A DNA stretch of 64,000 bases from Nephrocerus scutellatus (taxonomy: Eukaryota; Arthropoda; Insecta; Diptera; Pipunculidae). Positions 1-11,302 of the stretch are shown piece after piece. The stretch spans positions 620,001-684,000 of the forward strand of contig OX352764.1 in the NCBI GenBank assembly GCA_947095585.1, read 5' to 3'. The notes beneath the pieces were generated by a model. That model searched no databases, was not told the DNA's origin, and was given only the letters and a program-made list of their open reading frames with translations. A program made the translations under genes and the position numbers. Numbering within the stretch: position 1 is the first letter of the stretch; each line of letters begins with the position of its first letter.

Positions 1-194
1 TTGATCTGAATAGAACTTAAAATCGCCAGACCTCTGTTATTGATACTGCAAAGTTGCATCACCTGGGCAGTATAAGAAACTGGGGACTGACCCTTTACAT
101 TAACCCACCCAGTACGAAGTATACAATACATACAAATGGAACAAAGTGAATCATCTGGACAAAAATGCGCGTCATACAGCGAACTGCACACACA

Positions 195-241
195 ATTGGC
201 ATTGGCATTGGCATTGGCATTGGCATTCGCATTCGCATTCG
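195..241. repeat. Hexamer tandem repeat (ATTGGC/ATTCGC)
   Basis: Five ATTGGC units are followed by ATTCGC variants, about eight in all. An open frame across them reads alternating Ala-Leu then Ala-Phe, which simply follows from the repeat, so no gene is called here. Confidence 0.9.
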
Positions 242-1833
242 AAGTGAGAATCGCATCACGCAGACTGGTGACAAATTACTGCCACCCAGTACCTCCCAAT
301 AGGCGGAATATTTACGTTGCGTCAGGGGTTAACTTTCAATATTGATGACTGTTCAATTACACAAAAATGCGGACAAATGGTTAGATTTTTGGTTTTTTGT
401 TGTTTTTGATGTTAAGGAGTATGCGGTTCCGGTCCGGCTGCGCGATTGTGCGATTGCTCGGTCGCGTTCGCTTTATTTTTTCTTTCCAGCCAAATTGGCA
501 CATTGTTCTAATCGTAACGCGTCGTCGTCGTCCATTCAGCTGGCAATGTTTTTCATTTCGGTGGAAAATTGATTGAATACACACACACACACATGGACAA
601 ATGTTATATTTTTTTCATTTGAGTTAAACAAAAAATTATAATTTTCCGCCTCAAGTATTGCATTGATATAAAAAGAAATTAAAACAAAAAACGTCGCTGT
701 TTAGTTCACGCTGCGAAACGTTAAGGACTCTCTGCATCAGTGCGGAGTAACTAACGACACATTAATGCGGAACAACCAATCGTCGTCGTCGTCGTCGTCG
801 TCATAACATAACACATCATGGACGACTGCAGCATGAAATCAAAACTTAATTTATCTGGATAACCTCAAACCATACTAACAACAACTGCAACTTGAAGGAC
901 ATCGTTGATATGATGGGCTTTGGTTTAAATGAACGAGGCTATGCATTTTAAAAACCCACACAGTTGTTCCAACACACAAATTTCACCCATCATTGCGCTC
1001 CCAGTGCCAGTCGTTTCCAATGCCATTTGCTGGCATTGATGCATGATGGGTTGTTGCCAACACGGTGACGCTGGTTAACCAAAACCATACTCTCTGCCAA
1101 ACCAAACTAATCGCGGTTGCTCAAGGACTAACAATTCATTAGCAATTTTGGCAGATTCCAATGCGTACAGCGATGCTCAGCTCAGCTCAGCTCAGCTCAG
1201 CTCAGCTCAGAGTGCTCTCAAGGACACATTCACGGTGCCAGAACAACAATTTTGAGGACAACTTGCAAACACTTTGTGTGTGACGACACAAATCGCAGCA
1301 CGCACCATGCTGCAGCATCAGACAATGCGACACATTGTGAGCAGAAAAACAGGAAACAAAAAAAGACCCTGTCAACGCATTTCCCTTCTCGAAATTGTCG
1401 AAGAAGAGCACTCTCTGACGACTGCAAATAACTGGATGATATGACACGACTTGTGCAATGCGCTGCTGAGCCATTGATGAAACGTGTTTCACCCCCGCTA
1501 GGCTGGCTTGATCAGCAAAAGACAACAATGCGATGTGTACCCCGTGCCGTCGGCCTCTGGAGCGCATCCAGATTTCACTTTAAGTGCACAGTTTGAGAAC
1601 ATTTGCACCTACTGATCTTCCATAAATTAAATAAATCACTTCTCGCCTTTAAATCGCAATGTGTGGATGTATTTTCAAAATTTGAATTGGGTTTCGTTAC
1701 GGAGGCATACTTTTCAGCATCCCTGCTGGAGCAGAGCTAAGTTCCAATTAAAAAAAATCAGATTTCTGAAAAATGACACACACTCAAAACAATTTCTTTA
1801 TTTATTTATTAATTCAAGATCGCAATCGTATTA
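242..1833. other. Gene-free stretch with short tandem repeats
   Basis: No coding region is supported. The stretch holds an (AC)n run near 580, a (CGT)7 tract at 781-802 and a (CTCAG)7 tract at 1176-1210. A minus-strand frame at 1202-1567 (121 aa) has no recognisable domain and is not called. Confidence 0.6.
1176..1210. repeat. (CTCAG)7 microsatellite
   Basis: Seven perfect copies of the pentamer CTCAG run without interruption. Confidence 0.95.
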
Positions 1834-1900
1834 CAGTAGATGCGCGATTATATGAACTTTTCACTATATGAGTTACACGAATAGATCAATTTCAACATTT
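1834..1900 (+). mobile_element. Solo end of a pogo/Tigger-like DNA transposon
   Basis: After a TA dinucleotide comes CAGTAGATGCGCGATTATAT, closely matching the left terminus of the complete pogo-like element at 17257 (CAGTAGAGCATCGATTATAT). No matching right end is seen downstream, so this is a truncated or deleted copy. Confidence 0.55.
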
Positions 1901-2084
1901 TTGCTCGGAAACTCCATTTCGGCAACTGATACTCGATACTGATATGCAGAACGAGTTCATAAATTCAAATTTACTAAAGGAAGAATTCGTTTCTGCCCGT
2001 CCAAACTGTATCATTATTTTTTTTTACATACACATTCTCTGCAATTAGCGAAAAAAAATAAAAGAACTTATACGAAATAGAAGA

Positions 2085-2250
2085 AAACAGAATCGATCCC
2101 ATTCTGACAAAGCAAAGCGACTAAATAGGCAACTCAAGGCCTTAAACTCGAAAAGCACAAATCAAGAATGAGTCAATAAAAAAATATTTCTCAGAACTAT
2201 CTGCTGATGAGACAGAGTATTCACTTTGGAAAAATACAAAATACTGTTAC
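2085..2250 (+). mobile_element. Jockey-clade LINE remnant before the RT core
   Basis: Across frames this translates to a piece like the region just before the reverse transcriptase in Jockey-type elements, including a run like SELSADETEYSLW. It joins abruptly to RT family 1 near 2252, so a different element lies directly beside it. The call rests on remembered family resemblance and is tentative. Confidence 0.45.
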
Positions 2251-2251
2251 G

Positions 2252-3249
2252 AAATTTAAGCTCTGGCTCGCCTTTGGCAGGAGAGGTATACCCGATAAAC
2301 TAATAGCTATTATTAAAGCAACCTATGATGGCTCTAAATGTCATGTGCTGCACAGAGGAACGATGTCAGAGGAATTCGAGATCCTAAGTGGGGTACGACA
2401 AGGTTGAATTCTATCGCCGAGTCTTTTTTTGTTGGTTATTAGCGATGTGCTTCGCGCAGCTTTATCTACTGGAAACGGAGGAATTCGTTGGACTCTTACA
2501 TCTCAACTCAAACATCTGGACTACGCTGACGATGTTTGTTTACTCGCACACAAGATTATGGAGCTGCACCAAAGGACAACAAGTGTGGAAAGGGAGGCAA
2601 ATGCTGCGGGTTTAAAGATTAGTGCTGCCAAAGCCAAAATCATTAACCTCGGCACTAACTCAGTTACTCATGTTAACATTGCTAGACAGCCGGTAGAGAG
2701 AGTAGAGAGTTTTCTCTATTTTGGGAGTATTGTCTCGACCGAAGGTGGAAGGTCAACCGAATCGGCAAAGCAAAATCAGTGTTTGGAATGATGTCCATGA
2801 TATGGCGAAGCAATGCGATCAGCTTAAACACCAAGCTGCGACTGTTCCGTTCAAATGTTGAATCTGTGCTGTTGTATTGGTGCAGCACTTGGAAGGTGAC
2901 CGCTACTATCACGACTGTTACGTTCAAATGTTGAATCTGAGCTGTTGTATGGGTGCCGCACTTGGAAGGTGACCGCTACTATCACGACTGTTCCGTTCAA
3001 ATGTTGAATCTGAGCTGTTGTATGGGTGCAGCACTTGGAAGGTGACCGCCACTATCACAAAAAGATTACAAACGTTCATAAATAGGTAACTACGAAACAT
3101 CTTAAGGGTTTTCTGGCCTAACCGTATCTCTAACGAACATCTTTACCAGAGAACGTGTCAGGAACCAATAGGCACAACCATCCAACGACGGAAGTGGCAG
3201 TGGATTGGTCATACACTCCGAAAAGGCGACAGTTCCATAGCAAAGATCA
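2252..3249 (+). mobile_element. RT family 1: truncated non-LTR retrotransposon (reverse transcriptase)
   Basis: This is a broken reverse-transcriptase ORF of a LINE, which would copy element RNA into DNA at a nicked target. Visible motifs in order are WLAFGRRGIPDKLI, the GVRQG turn (about 2390-2405), LDYADDVCLL with an intact YADD active site (about 2515-2545), AGLKISAAKAKI, a TWKVT region, and WQWIGHTLRKGD near 3200. The copy is dead: the codon after GVRQG is TGA where the family has Cys, a T-run frameshift follows, and a 73-bp segment is triplicated at 2841-3059. The 5' end (endonuclease) is missing. The 3' end is cut off where mariner sequence begins at about 3250. The missing C-terminal part is represented by the fragment at 10759-10950. 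Confidence 0.85.
2841..3059. repeat. 73-bp segment in three tandem copies inside the LINE
   Basis: Units start at 2841, 2914 and 2987, each beginning ACTGTT-CGTTCAAATGTTG with one C/A change. The period of 73 bp is not a multiple of three, so each added copy shifts the reading frame. Confidence 0.92.
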
Positions 3250-3600
3250 TGCGATTTGACACCGCTTGACTTTTTTTTGTGGGGCTACGCGAAAGACCGT
3301 GTTTATGCAGATAAACCTTTAACTCTTGAGCACTTAAAAACCAATATTCGTCAAGTTATGGCTGAGATACCGCCCAATATGTGTCAAAAAGTGGTCAAAA
3401 ATTATCTCAAAAGAATTGATGCTTGCAACAATTCGCGTGGTGGTCATTTAAATGATGTAGTGTTTCACACATAATGTCAACGTTCAAACGTTCAACGTAA
3501 TAAAAAAGAAATATCATGATAAAAAATATTTTATATGTGTTTTATTTACGTTTACTTTTGAAACCGCAAAATGGATAACCCTTTACATATTTCAATTTTC
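3250..3600 (+). mobile_element. 3' end of a mariner-superfamily transposon (transposase C-terminus)
   Basis: An open frame to 3474 gives the C-terminal part of a Tc1/mariner-type DDE transposase. It contains LTPLDFFLWGYAKDRVYADK, which carries the late catalytic Asp in the TPLDFFLWG context, and ends in a segment like SRGGHLNDVVFHT before a stop. The upstream frame is not open and there is no initiator ATG: the frame enters directly from LINE sequence at about 3250. About 120 bp of AT-rich DNA after the stop may be the element's 3' UTR and terminus. It is a non-functional fragment. Confidence 0.75.
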
Positions 3601-4689
3601 CTACATATTTATTTTGAGGTTACTAATTGCCCGTAGACTGACACTCAAAAACCCCAGAGTTTAGCATTGACTTGAGACAAATCTGCTGAATCAATTGGAC
3701 AACTTTTGCTTATTACTTGCTGAAGAATCTTATCTGAATCTAAATAAACTAAAACTTCTGAATGAATTACGTGACGTTGAACAGGGTGTAATAAATAGAA
3801 AAGAGTCACCCAAGTTGCTTACCACACCACATTCCACTCAAGAAGATACTTCAGATACTTTAGATACAACTAATTCAAATAATTCGTAAATGTAATTAGT
3901 TTCAACACTTTACATACGAACGTCGAGCAGTCTGGAGACATCAGTAGGCGCACTTAGAGCAGAAACTTTACGACACCCAAGGACAACTTCCTTTGAAAAT
4001 GAAGGAAGTCTTCAATGAAGGATGTCTCGTCGTACGAAATTGCGGCTATCACACATATATCCTTGCTGGTGTATGCAATTACATAGCTATTACACCCACT
4101 TTCAACTTCATATGTGGAATGTGGCCAATTAGATATTACTTGGGGCATTATCCAAATTGTCTGCTTACGACGTAATTAGGAGCACTGAAGGTAAAATAAG
4201 ATGTGATCTTTGGCATATTATGTGAATGCCCACAGGAGCTATTGTACATTCCTATGGCGTTTTAACAATTTTAATTTCAAAATAAGAACTGTGAGTAACA
4301 GAACCAGAGCTCGATTCAATCTTTAAAGAATAAGTAACACGTCACAATAGATTTTGACAATTTCTATACGAAGCGCAAGTTTTTATCGTACTGTGAAGAT
4401 TTTCAATAAAAAAAAAGGATAAGTCGCACTTCTAGAAGAATACTGTCACAACTCAAAAGTGATGGTTCTAATAGAACAACGAAACATATCGAAAATATTT
4501 TGAATTGTGGCAATCTTCTATCAAATGATAAGTTACTTTTCCGCTTACTCTTACTTCCGCTTATTACTGAACTCAATATTAAAAAAACAGAACCGCTTTT
4601 ACAAGAACAGTGACACTACTCAAAAAATTATTACATTGAGTCCTCCTGGAAGCCGTAGGTGGTGAATCCATTTAAATCTGACTATAAAG
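3601..4689. other. Gene-free AT-rich stretch
   Basis: Only short open frames are present (60-64 aa at 3695-3889 and 3993-4175). They have no recognisable domain, and nothing else is identified. Confidence 0.5.
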
Positions 4690-6130
4690 TTCATAATACT
4701 GCAATCATCACATATATCATAATTTAGCTGCAATAGCTACTTCATCATCATATTTGGCTCTACAACCGGGGTCCGGTCCTACCCTCCCGCAAAAAACTCT
4801 CCGCCGGTCTCGATTTCGAGTCGATGTCATCCAGTTTGGCATCCCTAAACTCTGGGTGTCCCGATCTTCGTCATCCTTCAAGCGGCCTCGCTGTCGTGTT
4901 TGTTCCATAAACCATACCACAAAGAACTTTCCGATCAGGATCCTTTTCGCTCAAGCGAGCTAGGTGTCCTAACCACCGGAGCCTAATAGACTTAATTCTC
5001 TTTACGATGTCGATATCGCTGTAACGCTCCTATAGCTCTCATCGTTATAGAGTTTCAGCAATCGTCCTTCCTCACATACGGTGCCAACAATTATCCGTAG
5101 ACTTTTCTCTCGAACGCGGCGAAGAGGTTAGAATACTTTGTGCTAAGCACCCAAGTCTCGCATCCACATGTAAGTACTGGTATGACAATTAATTGTCTTA
5201 TACACCTGCAGCATTGGTCTTGGTCAAACTACATAGTCGTGTCAGTTTATTTGGGATGCCGAATTCTCTTTATAAAGTTCTACTCTGGCTATGCTATCAT
5301 AGGCGGCTTTAAAGTCTATAAAAATATGGTGTAGTGAGTTTTTAAACTCTAGATATTTTTCCATCACCTGCCTAGGAGTGTAAATCTGATCAGTTGTTGG
5401 TTTGCCGGGGATGAAGTCACACTGATGTGGACAAATCTGCGCTATCCTGTCTTGAAGGATAGAGGAGGAAATCGTATACGCGCCACTCAACAACATTATA
5501 CCGCGATAATTGCTGCACGTTGTGATATCTCCCATCTCATGTATGGGGCACAGGATGCCTTTTCGCCAGTTTTCTGCCATCGCTTCTTCCTCCCATACTT
5601 GCACTATTAGTTTATGAATTGCTTAGTGTATTGCGGGACCTCCTGTTTTAATCAGCTCCACTGGGATACCATCTGATTCCGGGGCCTTATTATTTTTAAG
5701 CCGATTTATCGCTCTGCTAACTTCGTCTATGCTTGGTGGCGGCAGCATAGTGTGGTGTTCGATCATTGGATGAGCTTCCAATTCCTCAGTTAGCTGGCAA
5801 TTTAGCAACTCATGGAAGTGATCTTCCTATTGCTCAGATAACGATCAGAATACCCCCTCTTTGTCTTTGCAGTATGTGCAAAGCGGACTCTTTGGTAGAA
5901 CTTCCGCGCCTGATGCGGTCCTCGCTCTCTGTACTGTTTTAGTTCACGGACGAGATACTTCTCCCAGGCTGCTTTCTTCCGCCGGTGGCTAGCCTACATT
6001 CGGCATCGAACCAGTCGTTCCGATCTCTACGACTATTGCCTAAGATAGAGTCAGTAGTACTAATGACAGTATTCTTAAGACGTGTCCATGCAGGTGGTTG
6101 TTATTTGGAGCCTAGGATTCTCGCAAAGAG
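4690..6130 (-). mobile_element. RT family 2 copy 1: internally deleted non-LTR retrotransposon
   Basis: On the minus strand, from high to low coordinate, a post-endonuclease linker (about 5985-6130) is followed by LPPPSIDEVSRAINRLKNNK (about 5700-5760) and then RT fingers with ENWRKGILCPIH, a CSNYRGI-type motif and HHIFIDFKAAYDS (about 5280-5600). The sequence then jumps to the element's C-terminus, LGMPNWMTSTRNRDRR and DPGCRAKYDDE (4717-4920). The palm segment with the YADD motif is missing between about 5130 and 5230. Several frameshifts are present and there is no complete ORF. It is the same family as 13740-15721. Confidence 0.85.
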
Positions 6131-8460
6131 AAAGAAGACCAAGATGATGTTATCCATCAGCGAACCGGTAAGGCGCACCATCGTGTATTGACATTTTGCG
6201 GCCTTTACTCTACTCATAACAATGTGTGCCCTCAAGACCTCGACTATACGCTTTGCTGTGCTATAGGCAGCCCTCAATATGCGGATGGCATCAGAATTGG
6301 ACTAAACACACGATGTAACAGCCATCATTTGCTGAAGTGAATTTAATACAGAATGTGTGTGTGTATGCGTGTGAGCAAAAAAGAAGGATAATTATGAACA
6401 CTTCTGTCACCTTCGACCAATATGTGACGTGATTTTCTGTCATATTTATTTCTTAAGAAAATATCATAATTCGGAGCACATCATCGACAGATTCAGTGTG
6501 TGTTGGCACACAGCATTAGGAAGCATTTACACCGGACAAGTGCAAATCCAATTGCACTCGGTCGCCTTTGAAGATTTGCCGCTCAACTGACTTCGCTTTG
6601 GATTGTCCTGCGGGCAAAGCCTTTGAGAAACAAAAAATAAATCATTGTCGCCATTTGTACTCGGCGCACAAAGCAAATCAACAAGATTGCAGCTTAAACC
6701 GCCGCATCACCATCAAGGTGGAATCAAGATGTCCTTCTTTATAAAGGCGACCGGCAATCAACACACGATGTGCGCGTATTGTGGCTCTGACCAGACTCTG
6801 AAAGATGACTGGGATTTGTTATATCGCACAGTGGGGGTCTTGATTGTGTTTGTTCTTTGGCTAAACGCTAAACACCGGTCGGAGCTATACAATTCAATCA
6901 ATAAGCCAAACGCAGGGAGGACTTTCATGTTCCTACCCATATACGGCGTATGTGATGAGAAGAATGTGAGCTAAGCATAAAAAATGTCCTTATTAATGCA
7001 CGTACAGTACAGTCAGTCAGTGTGTGTAATGAATACGTCGTCGTCGTCGTCGTCGTCTCACAGGACAAATGCACAATACCTATATTCGGAAACATTAAAC
7101 GTCGTCAGGACCCTACAAATATATTTACAATAAAAATCATCATCGGCGTTTTTTTTTTGTTGTTGTCCAGCATTGTGCCATTCTTTCCATTATTGCCATT
7201 ATTTCCAGCCAATTGATCGGTTTTAAAACCCAAAAATCGTTTAAGCGATGCCGCAACGACTGCAAGGATGGCTGATGTGATCCTGATCCTGTGTATGCGA
7301 TTGATGTCTTAATGTCTATACCTGACGTTCGCTTGCATTTCCTCAAGAAGAATAGCTGATGGGCTGATGGCGATGTGACTTTTGCCAGCGGCATTTACAA
7401 TCTCATTGGCCGTGGTCCTTCGTGTGTGCTTATGTGTGTGTGTGTGTGTCCGATGTCACATTATTGTGTCACACTTTCTTATTCAATTTCATCCAAGATG
7501 CTGCGTTGTCGTTCAAAAATTCCGATCCTTTATGTTTTCCACAAAATATACCAAATTGTAACGCTTGGCAAATCAGCCGCTAGACGTTCTCGTCCAGTGC
7601 GGTAATTTGAGATATGTATACGAGAAAATGCGCTCAGTATGTTGTAGCGGTCGAACGATGCCGCGCTCCAACATGCCGCATGCGGTGCAATGAATCGTTC
7701 ACTTTTCGGGGGTGATGCCCAAACATAATGTGTTATTTGTTGTCATTGCAGATCGCACATATTGGTTAATCCCGATGCCCGATACACATTGCACAAACAC
7801 ACATGTGATGTGCTCTGTATATATTGTAACCGAGGACTGGGACGGCGGTGAAATTACTTGGAAAAATCTTAAAACAATAATATGTCCTCAAATTTCACAT
7901 CAAAGATGCCGTCATCGTTGTGGGATGGTGTTGCCGACACTGGTGCTGGTGCTTGTGCTGGTGCTGATCTGTGCGCTCTACCCATAGCAGAGCCGCCGCA
8001 ATGCTTGGAACCGCACCTCCTGAATTTGAGTGCATGTACATTTCTGTGTTAAACAAGACATCAAGTGCCAAACACGCTAAAGACTGATCCTGACACTGAG
8101 TTTTTTTGGTATAATTTCTGGAATATACTCGTACATATGTACATGATTATGTACATTATTTACATGATGTTTCCAATTTGTTTTGATACAATGTGTGATT
8201 GATCGATAACGAAATTATAAAAACCAAAACAATTATGGGTTCTTCTTGAAATTAAACGACTGCACACTTCGACTTCTGACTGTTTGGTAAGTTTATTTAG
8301 GCCAAGAAGAACATTTCAATGAGTATGTATAATTACATGTATCATATATTGTAGTGCGCAACTCTTCTTATATTAATGATCTTTTTTAGCAGTTCTTACA
8401 CAGGGTATATCCGCTAAGGTGGCAAATACTAAAAAGGAAGATTCCTTAAAACGAAGAACG
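6131..8460. other. Gene-free stretch with simple repeats
   Basis: No coding region is supported. It contains GT-rich runs near 6355 and 7435, a (CGT)7 tract at 7036-7057 and a GGTGCT-like run near 7940. The 109-aa frame at 6645-6974 lacks an ATG start and any domain. Confidence 0.5.
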
Positions 8461-8462
8461 TA

Positions 8463-9125
8463 CTTTTGACCTTATATCACTTCACACCCTGTAACTCTTG
8501 AACGCTTCTAGCTACAAGGTCAAGTTGGTCTCCTTTGATAGAAAATTAAATCTTTAAGGTCAAACAATGTAAATTTTTTTTAATTCCTAAAACCATTACC
8601 GATATGACCGTCGTCAAATAACAAAAAAAAAAATTTTTTTAAATTTTATTTTCAAACGCGTTTTTTTCGAAAAATGCTTTGGGATAATTTTTTTTGAAAA
8701 ATACAGTATTATAGGCTATTCAATTTTCTACAAATCCACCTTACAATATTTATGCATTTGGTCCACAGGAGCAGGGTTAAAATTGAAAGTTTGTAAAATG
8801 AACGAATACATCCTTTTGACCTTACATGACTTTACACCCTATAACTATTGAACGCTTCCAGCTATAAGCTTACTATTGATCTTTTTAAGAAGAAAATTAA
8901 TATTTTAAGATCAAAAAATTTACATTTTTCTAAATTTTTCAAGTCATACTTATATGAAGGTCGTTAAAATCAAAAAAACATTTTTTTTTTAAATTGTATT
9001 TACCAACATGATTATATCGAGAAATGCTCTCGGACACATTTTTTTGACAAATGCATTATTAAAGCCTTTTCAATTTCCTAAAAATCCATTGCACAATATT
9101 TGTGCATTCGGTCAACAAGAGCGAG
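8463..9125. repeat. Tandem duplication with about 350-bp period
   Basis: The segment starting CTTTTGACCTTATATCAC at 8463 recurs, diverged, at 8813 (CTTTTGACCTTACATGAC). Both copies hold CACCCTxTAACTxTTGAACGCTTC, then a T-rich block, then GCATTtGGTC-aCA-GAGC near 8757 and 9105. The second copy runs directly into the palindrome at 9102. Confidence 0.8.
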
Positions 9126-9503
9126 ATAGTGCGGGTTGTGTTGCATGGACGTCTCAGTGTTGCTGCAGCTATACAGTGCAACAAAATTACACTGTGAACG
9201 GATGCACTATTACCACTACTCTCCAGTGCATAATCATCTTCAAACAGGCTTCCCAAGAAGGACCTAATTTTGTGAGTGGACACATGAAAATGGAGGTAAA
9301 ATGGACCCATGAAAATGGTGTCCACTCACAAAATTACGTCCTTCTGGGCAAGTCCGTTTGAAGCAGATTATGCACTCGAGAAGTGGTAAGAGTGATTCCG
9401 TTCCACGTGTAAGTTTGCTGCACTGTTGCTGCAGGAGCAACTCTTCTTAAAGTAGTATTAGTAACACAACCCGAACTATCACGTTCTTGTTGACCGAATT
9501 CGC
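9102..9503. repeat. Long imperfect palindrome (foldback), arms about 182 and 186 bp
   Basis: The left arm 9102-9283 runs from ATTCGGTCAACAAGAGCG to GTGAGTGGACAC. The right arm 9318-9503 is its inverted, diverged copy, from GTGTCCACTCAC to CGTTCTTGTTGACCGAAT. The spacer is only 34 bp and contains two ATGAAAATGG repeats. Both arms stay open when read inward and share FGQQERDS-GCV, so open frames appear on both strands, but no known protein family is recognised. A foldback transposon or an inverted duplication is possible. No clear target-site duplication is seen. Confidence 0.88.
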
Positions 9504-9539
9504 AAACACTTAGCAAGTGTTGTCATGGGAGATAAATAT

Positions 9540-9590
9540 GAGTTGAAAGTTTCAGTAAAATCGGGTTTTAGGAAGTGAGTTAAAAATTGA
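9540..9590 (+). repeat. Fragment of dispersed repeat G
   Basis: It contains AAAATCGGGTTTTAGGAAGTG followed by GTTAAAAATTGATTACAAGATT. The same phrase occurs at 52293-52345 and, inverted, at about 20318-20370. Confidence 0.6.
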
Positions 9591-10567
9591 TTACAAGATT
9601 TTGGGTTGTCGCTTGCTATCGTTTAATGACGAGGTAAATTCATACATATGTATGTATCCATGGATGGATGATATGCTGATATGGCATTAGGCGGATCTCA
9701 ATTATCGAAGCTCAGAATTAAAAGATGTATATGGATGGAAATGATCACTGGTGTAATCCATGTTGCCAAAGCGAATTTTCACCATGAATTTTCGGTAATC
9801 GCAAATGATGCGTTCGTAAATTGATAAAATGGAAAATATCTGTACAACCCGATCGTACCAGTCAGCCAGCCAGCCAGACAGACAGTAAAGAAAAGTACAT
9901 CGGGACGTGGGGTATTCTCAGCATAGCTCCAGCATATCAAAAACTCTTTCGCTGTTATGATTTTTAGAATAAAGCAGATAACTGATGATTATAATATGGA
10001 ATTTGTATGTCAATGGATTGAAGCAAAGAGTATAGAGATATCATGAGGAACGAAGCAGAACAAACATTTTTAAACAAAAATCAATGGGTTTCGCAATTCA
10101 AATGGGTTGTACACTCAGTTGTGTGGGTGCATTCTTAGCAGCTTAACTAAACTTAAAAAGAAAGAATTTTAGTAGGACTTCGTAGTTCGTATACGTCTGT
10201 CGTGAGTCTTTGGAAGGGCAGATCTCAACCTAAGCCTTCTTCCTGTAGCGTGTCACAAACCTGTACGCTCTTTACAGGCGAAGCCATTATAATGTCTAAT
10301 ACTTTTTGACGAAACGTTATGTGGGATGGGGAGCCATAAATTTGCTGGTACGGCATACCGCCCAGTTTGAAGGTTTTCATATTCTTTCTTTTTCTTGGAA
10401 TTATTTTCACATACTTTTGCTTCTGACCCAGCAGCTCCTGTTGATCTCAAAGGCAAATATTGTACAAGAAATTTGTAGGAAAATGAATAAGCTTCCTAAT
10501 AATATAAAATCAGGAATTTTTGAGATAGTCGTGATAGAAATTTAAAATTTAAAACAAAAACAAATAC
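9591..10567. other. Gene-free stretch
   Basis: A CAGCCAGCCAGCCAGACAG run lies near 9870. Nothing else is identified. Confidence 0.5.
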
Positions 10568-11285
10568 AATATTTTATGTATACATCGAAATACGACACAC
10601 ACACAAAATTTCAGACCTATAGGACATGTAAAATTTGGTAAAAGAGAACCTCAAAGAATTCGAAAAAACGCATCACACGCAACTCACGACATGAGTCAGA
10701 TGCGGGATCTCAAAAACGGCCCTCGACACAAAATTTCAGCTCTCTAGGTCGTGTGAAATCCACTGGACTGGAATCCAGAAGGAAGCCGTCGTGTTGGCTG
10801 TCCTAGCAAGACATGGAAAAGGACAATAGAAAGAAGCAAGATCCCCGGGGACCGAGTGGCGTCTCTTGAAACCTCAGGTTTTAAAACGAGTTCGTTGGCG
10901 GGCGTTTGTAGAAGCCCTATGCTCCCCCGCGGAATAAAGGAAAGAAAGAAGGTCGTGTGAAAGGTGGATAAAAAAGGACCCCGAAATGGTCAACCCACTT
11001 TCCACGCGTCACACGCGGCACACTGACTCGTGACTGCTTCCAAAATTTCAGCTCTTTAGGTCATGTGAAAGGTGGTTCAAAGAAGTCGAAAAAACCGACA
11101 GACAGGAAAAGTCAAAAAGTCAATTCGACGTCCCGCAAATCGGTACAAAATTAATTGTGTCATGTTTGGCATTTAATATTCTTTCTAAAAAGACCAACAT
11201 TTGTCCTTTAACTTGATCATCAGTTCAAGAGTTATGAAGTAAATTTAGACCTCCCCTCCTATTCGAGTTTTGCTCGAAATAAACC
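10568..11285 (+). repeat. Dispersed repeat C, copy 1 (interrupted by a LINE)
   Basis: It begins TTTTATGTATACATCGA and contains sub-repeats of the type 'cgcatcacacgc...actcacgacatgagtc...gggatct' followed by AATTTCAGCTCT-TAGGTC-TGTGAAAGGTGG. The same order occurs at 41105-41625, and inverted at 55660-56060. It is split by the LINE fragment at 10759-10950. The class of element is unknown and no coding capacity is seen. Confidence 0.75.
10759..10950 (+). mobile_element. RT family 1: 5'-truncated LINE 3' end with 12-bp target-site duplication
   Basis: This is a short LINE insertion with exact flanking duplications: GGTCGTGTGAAA occurs at 10747-10758 and again at 10951-10962. Inside it are the C-terminal codons of the RT family 1 protein, LDWNPEGSRRVG, TWKRTIERS and, in another frame, VRWRAFVEALCSPAE followed by a stop. 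A short A/G-rich tail (AATAAAGGAAAGAAAGAA) ends the element. The structure fits target-primed reverse transcription with strong 5' truncation. Confidence 0.92.
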
Positions 11286-11302
11286 AAGGCATCACTCTTT
11301 TG

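Noticed and set aside
136..345. 69-aa frame with Ala-Leu and Ala-Phe repeats
   Set aside because: It is the translation of a hexamer microsatellite, with no support for a gene.
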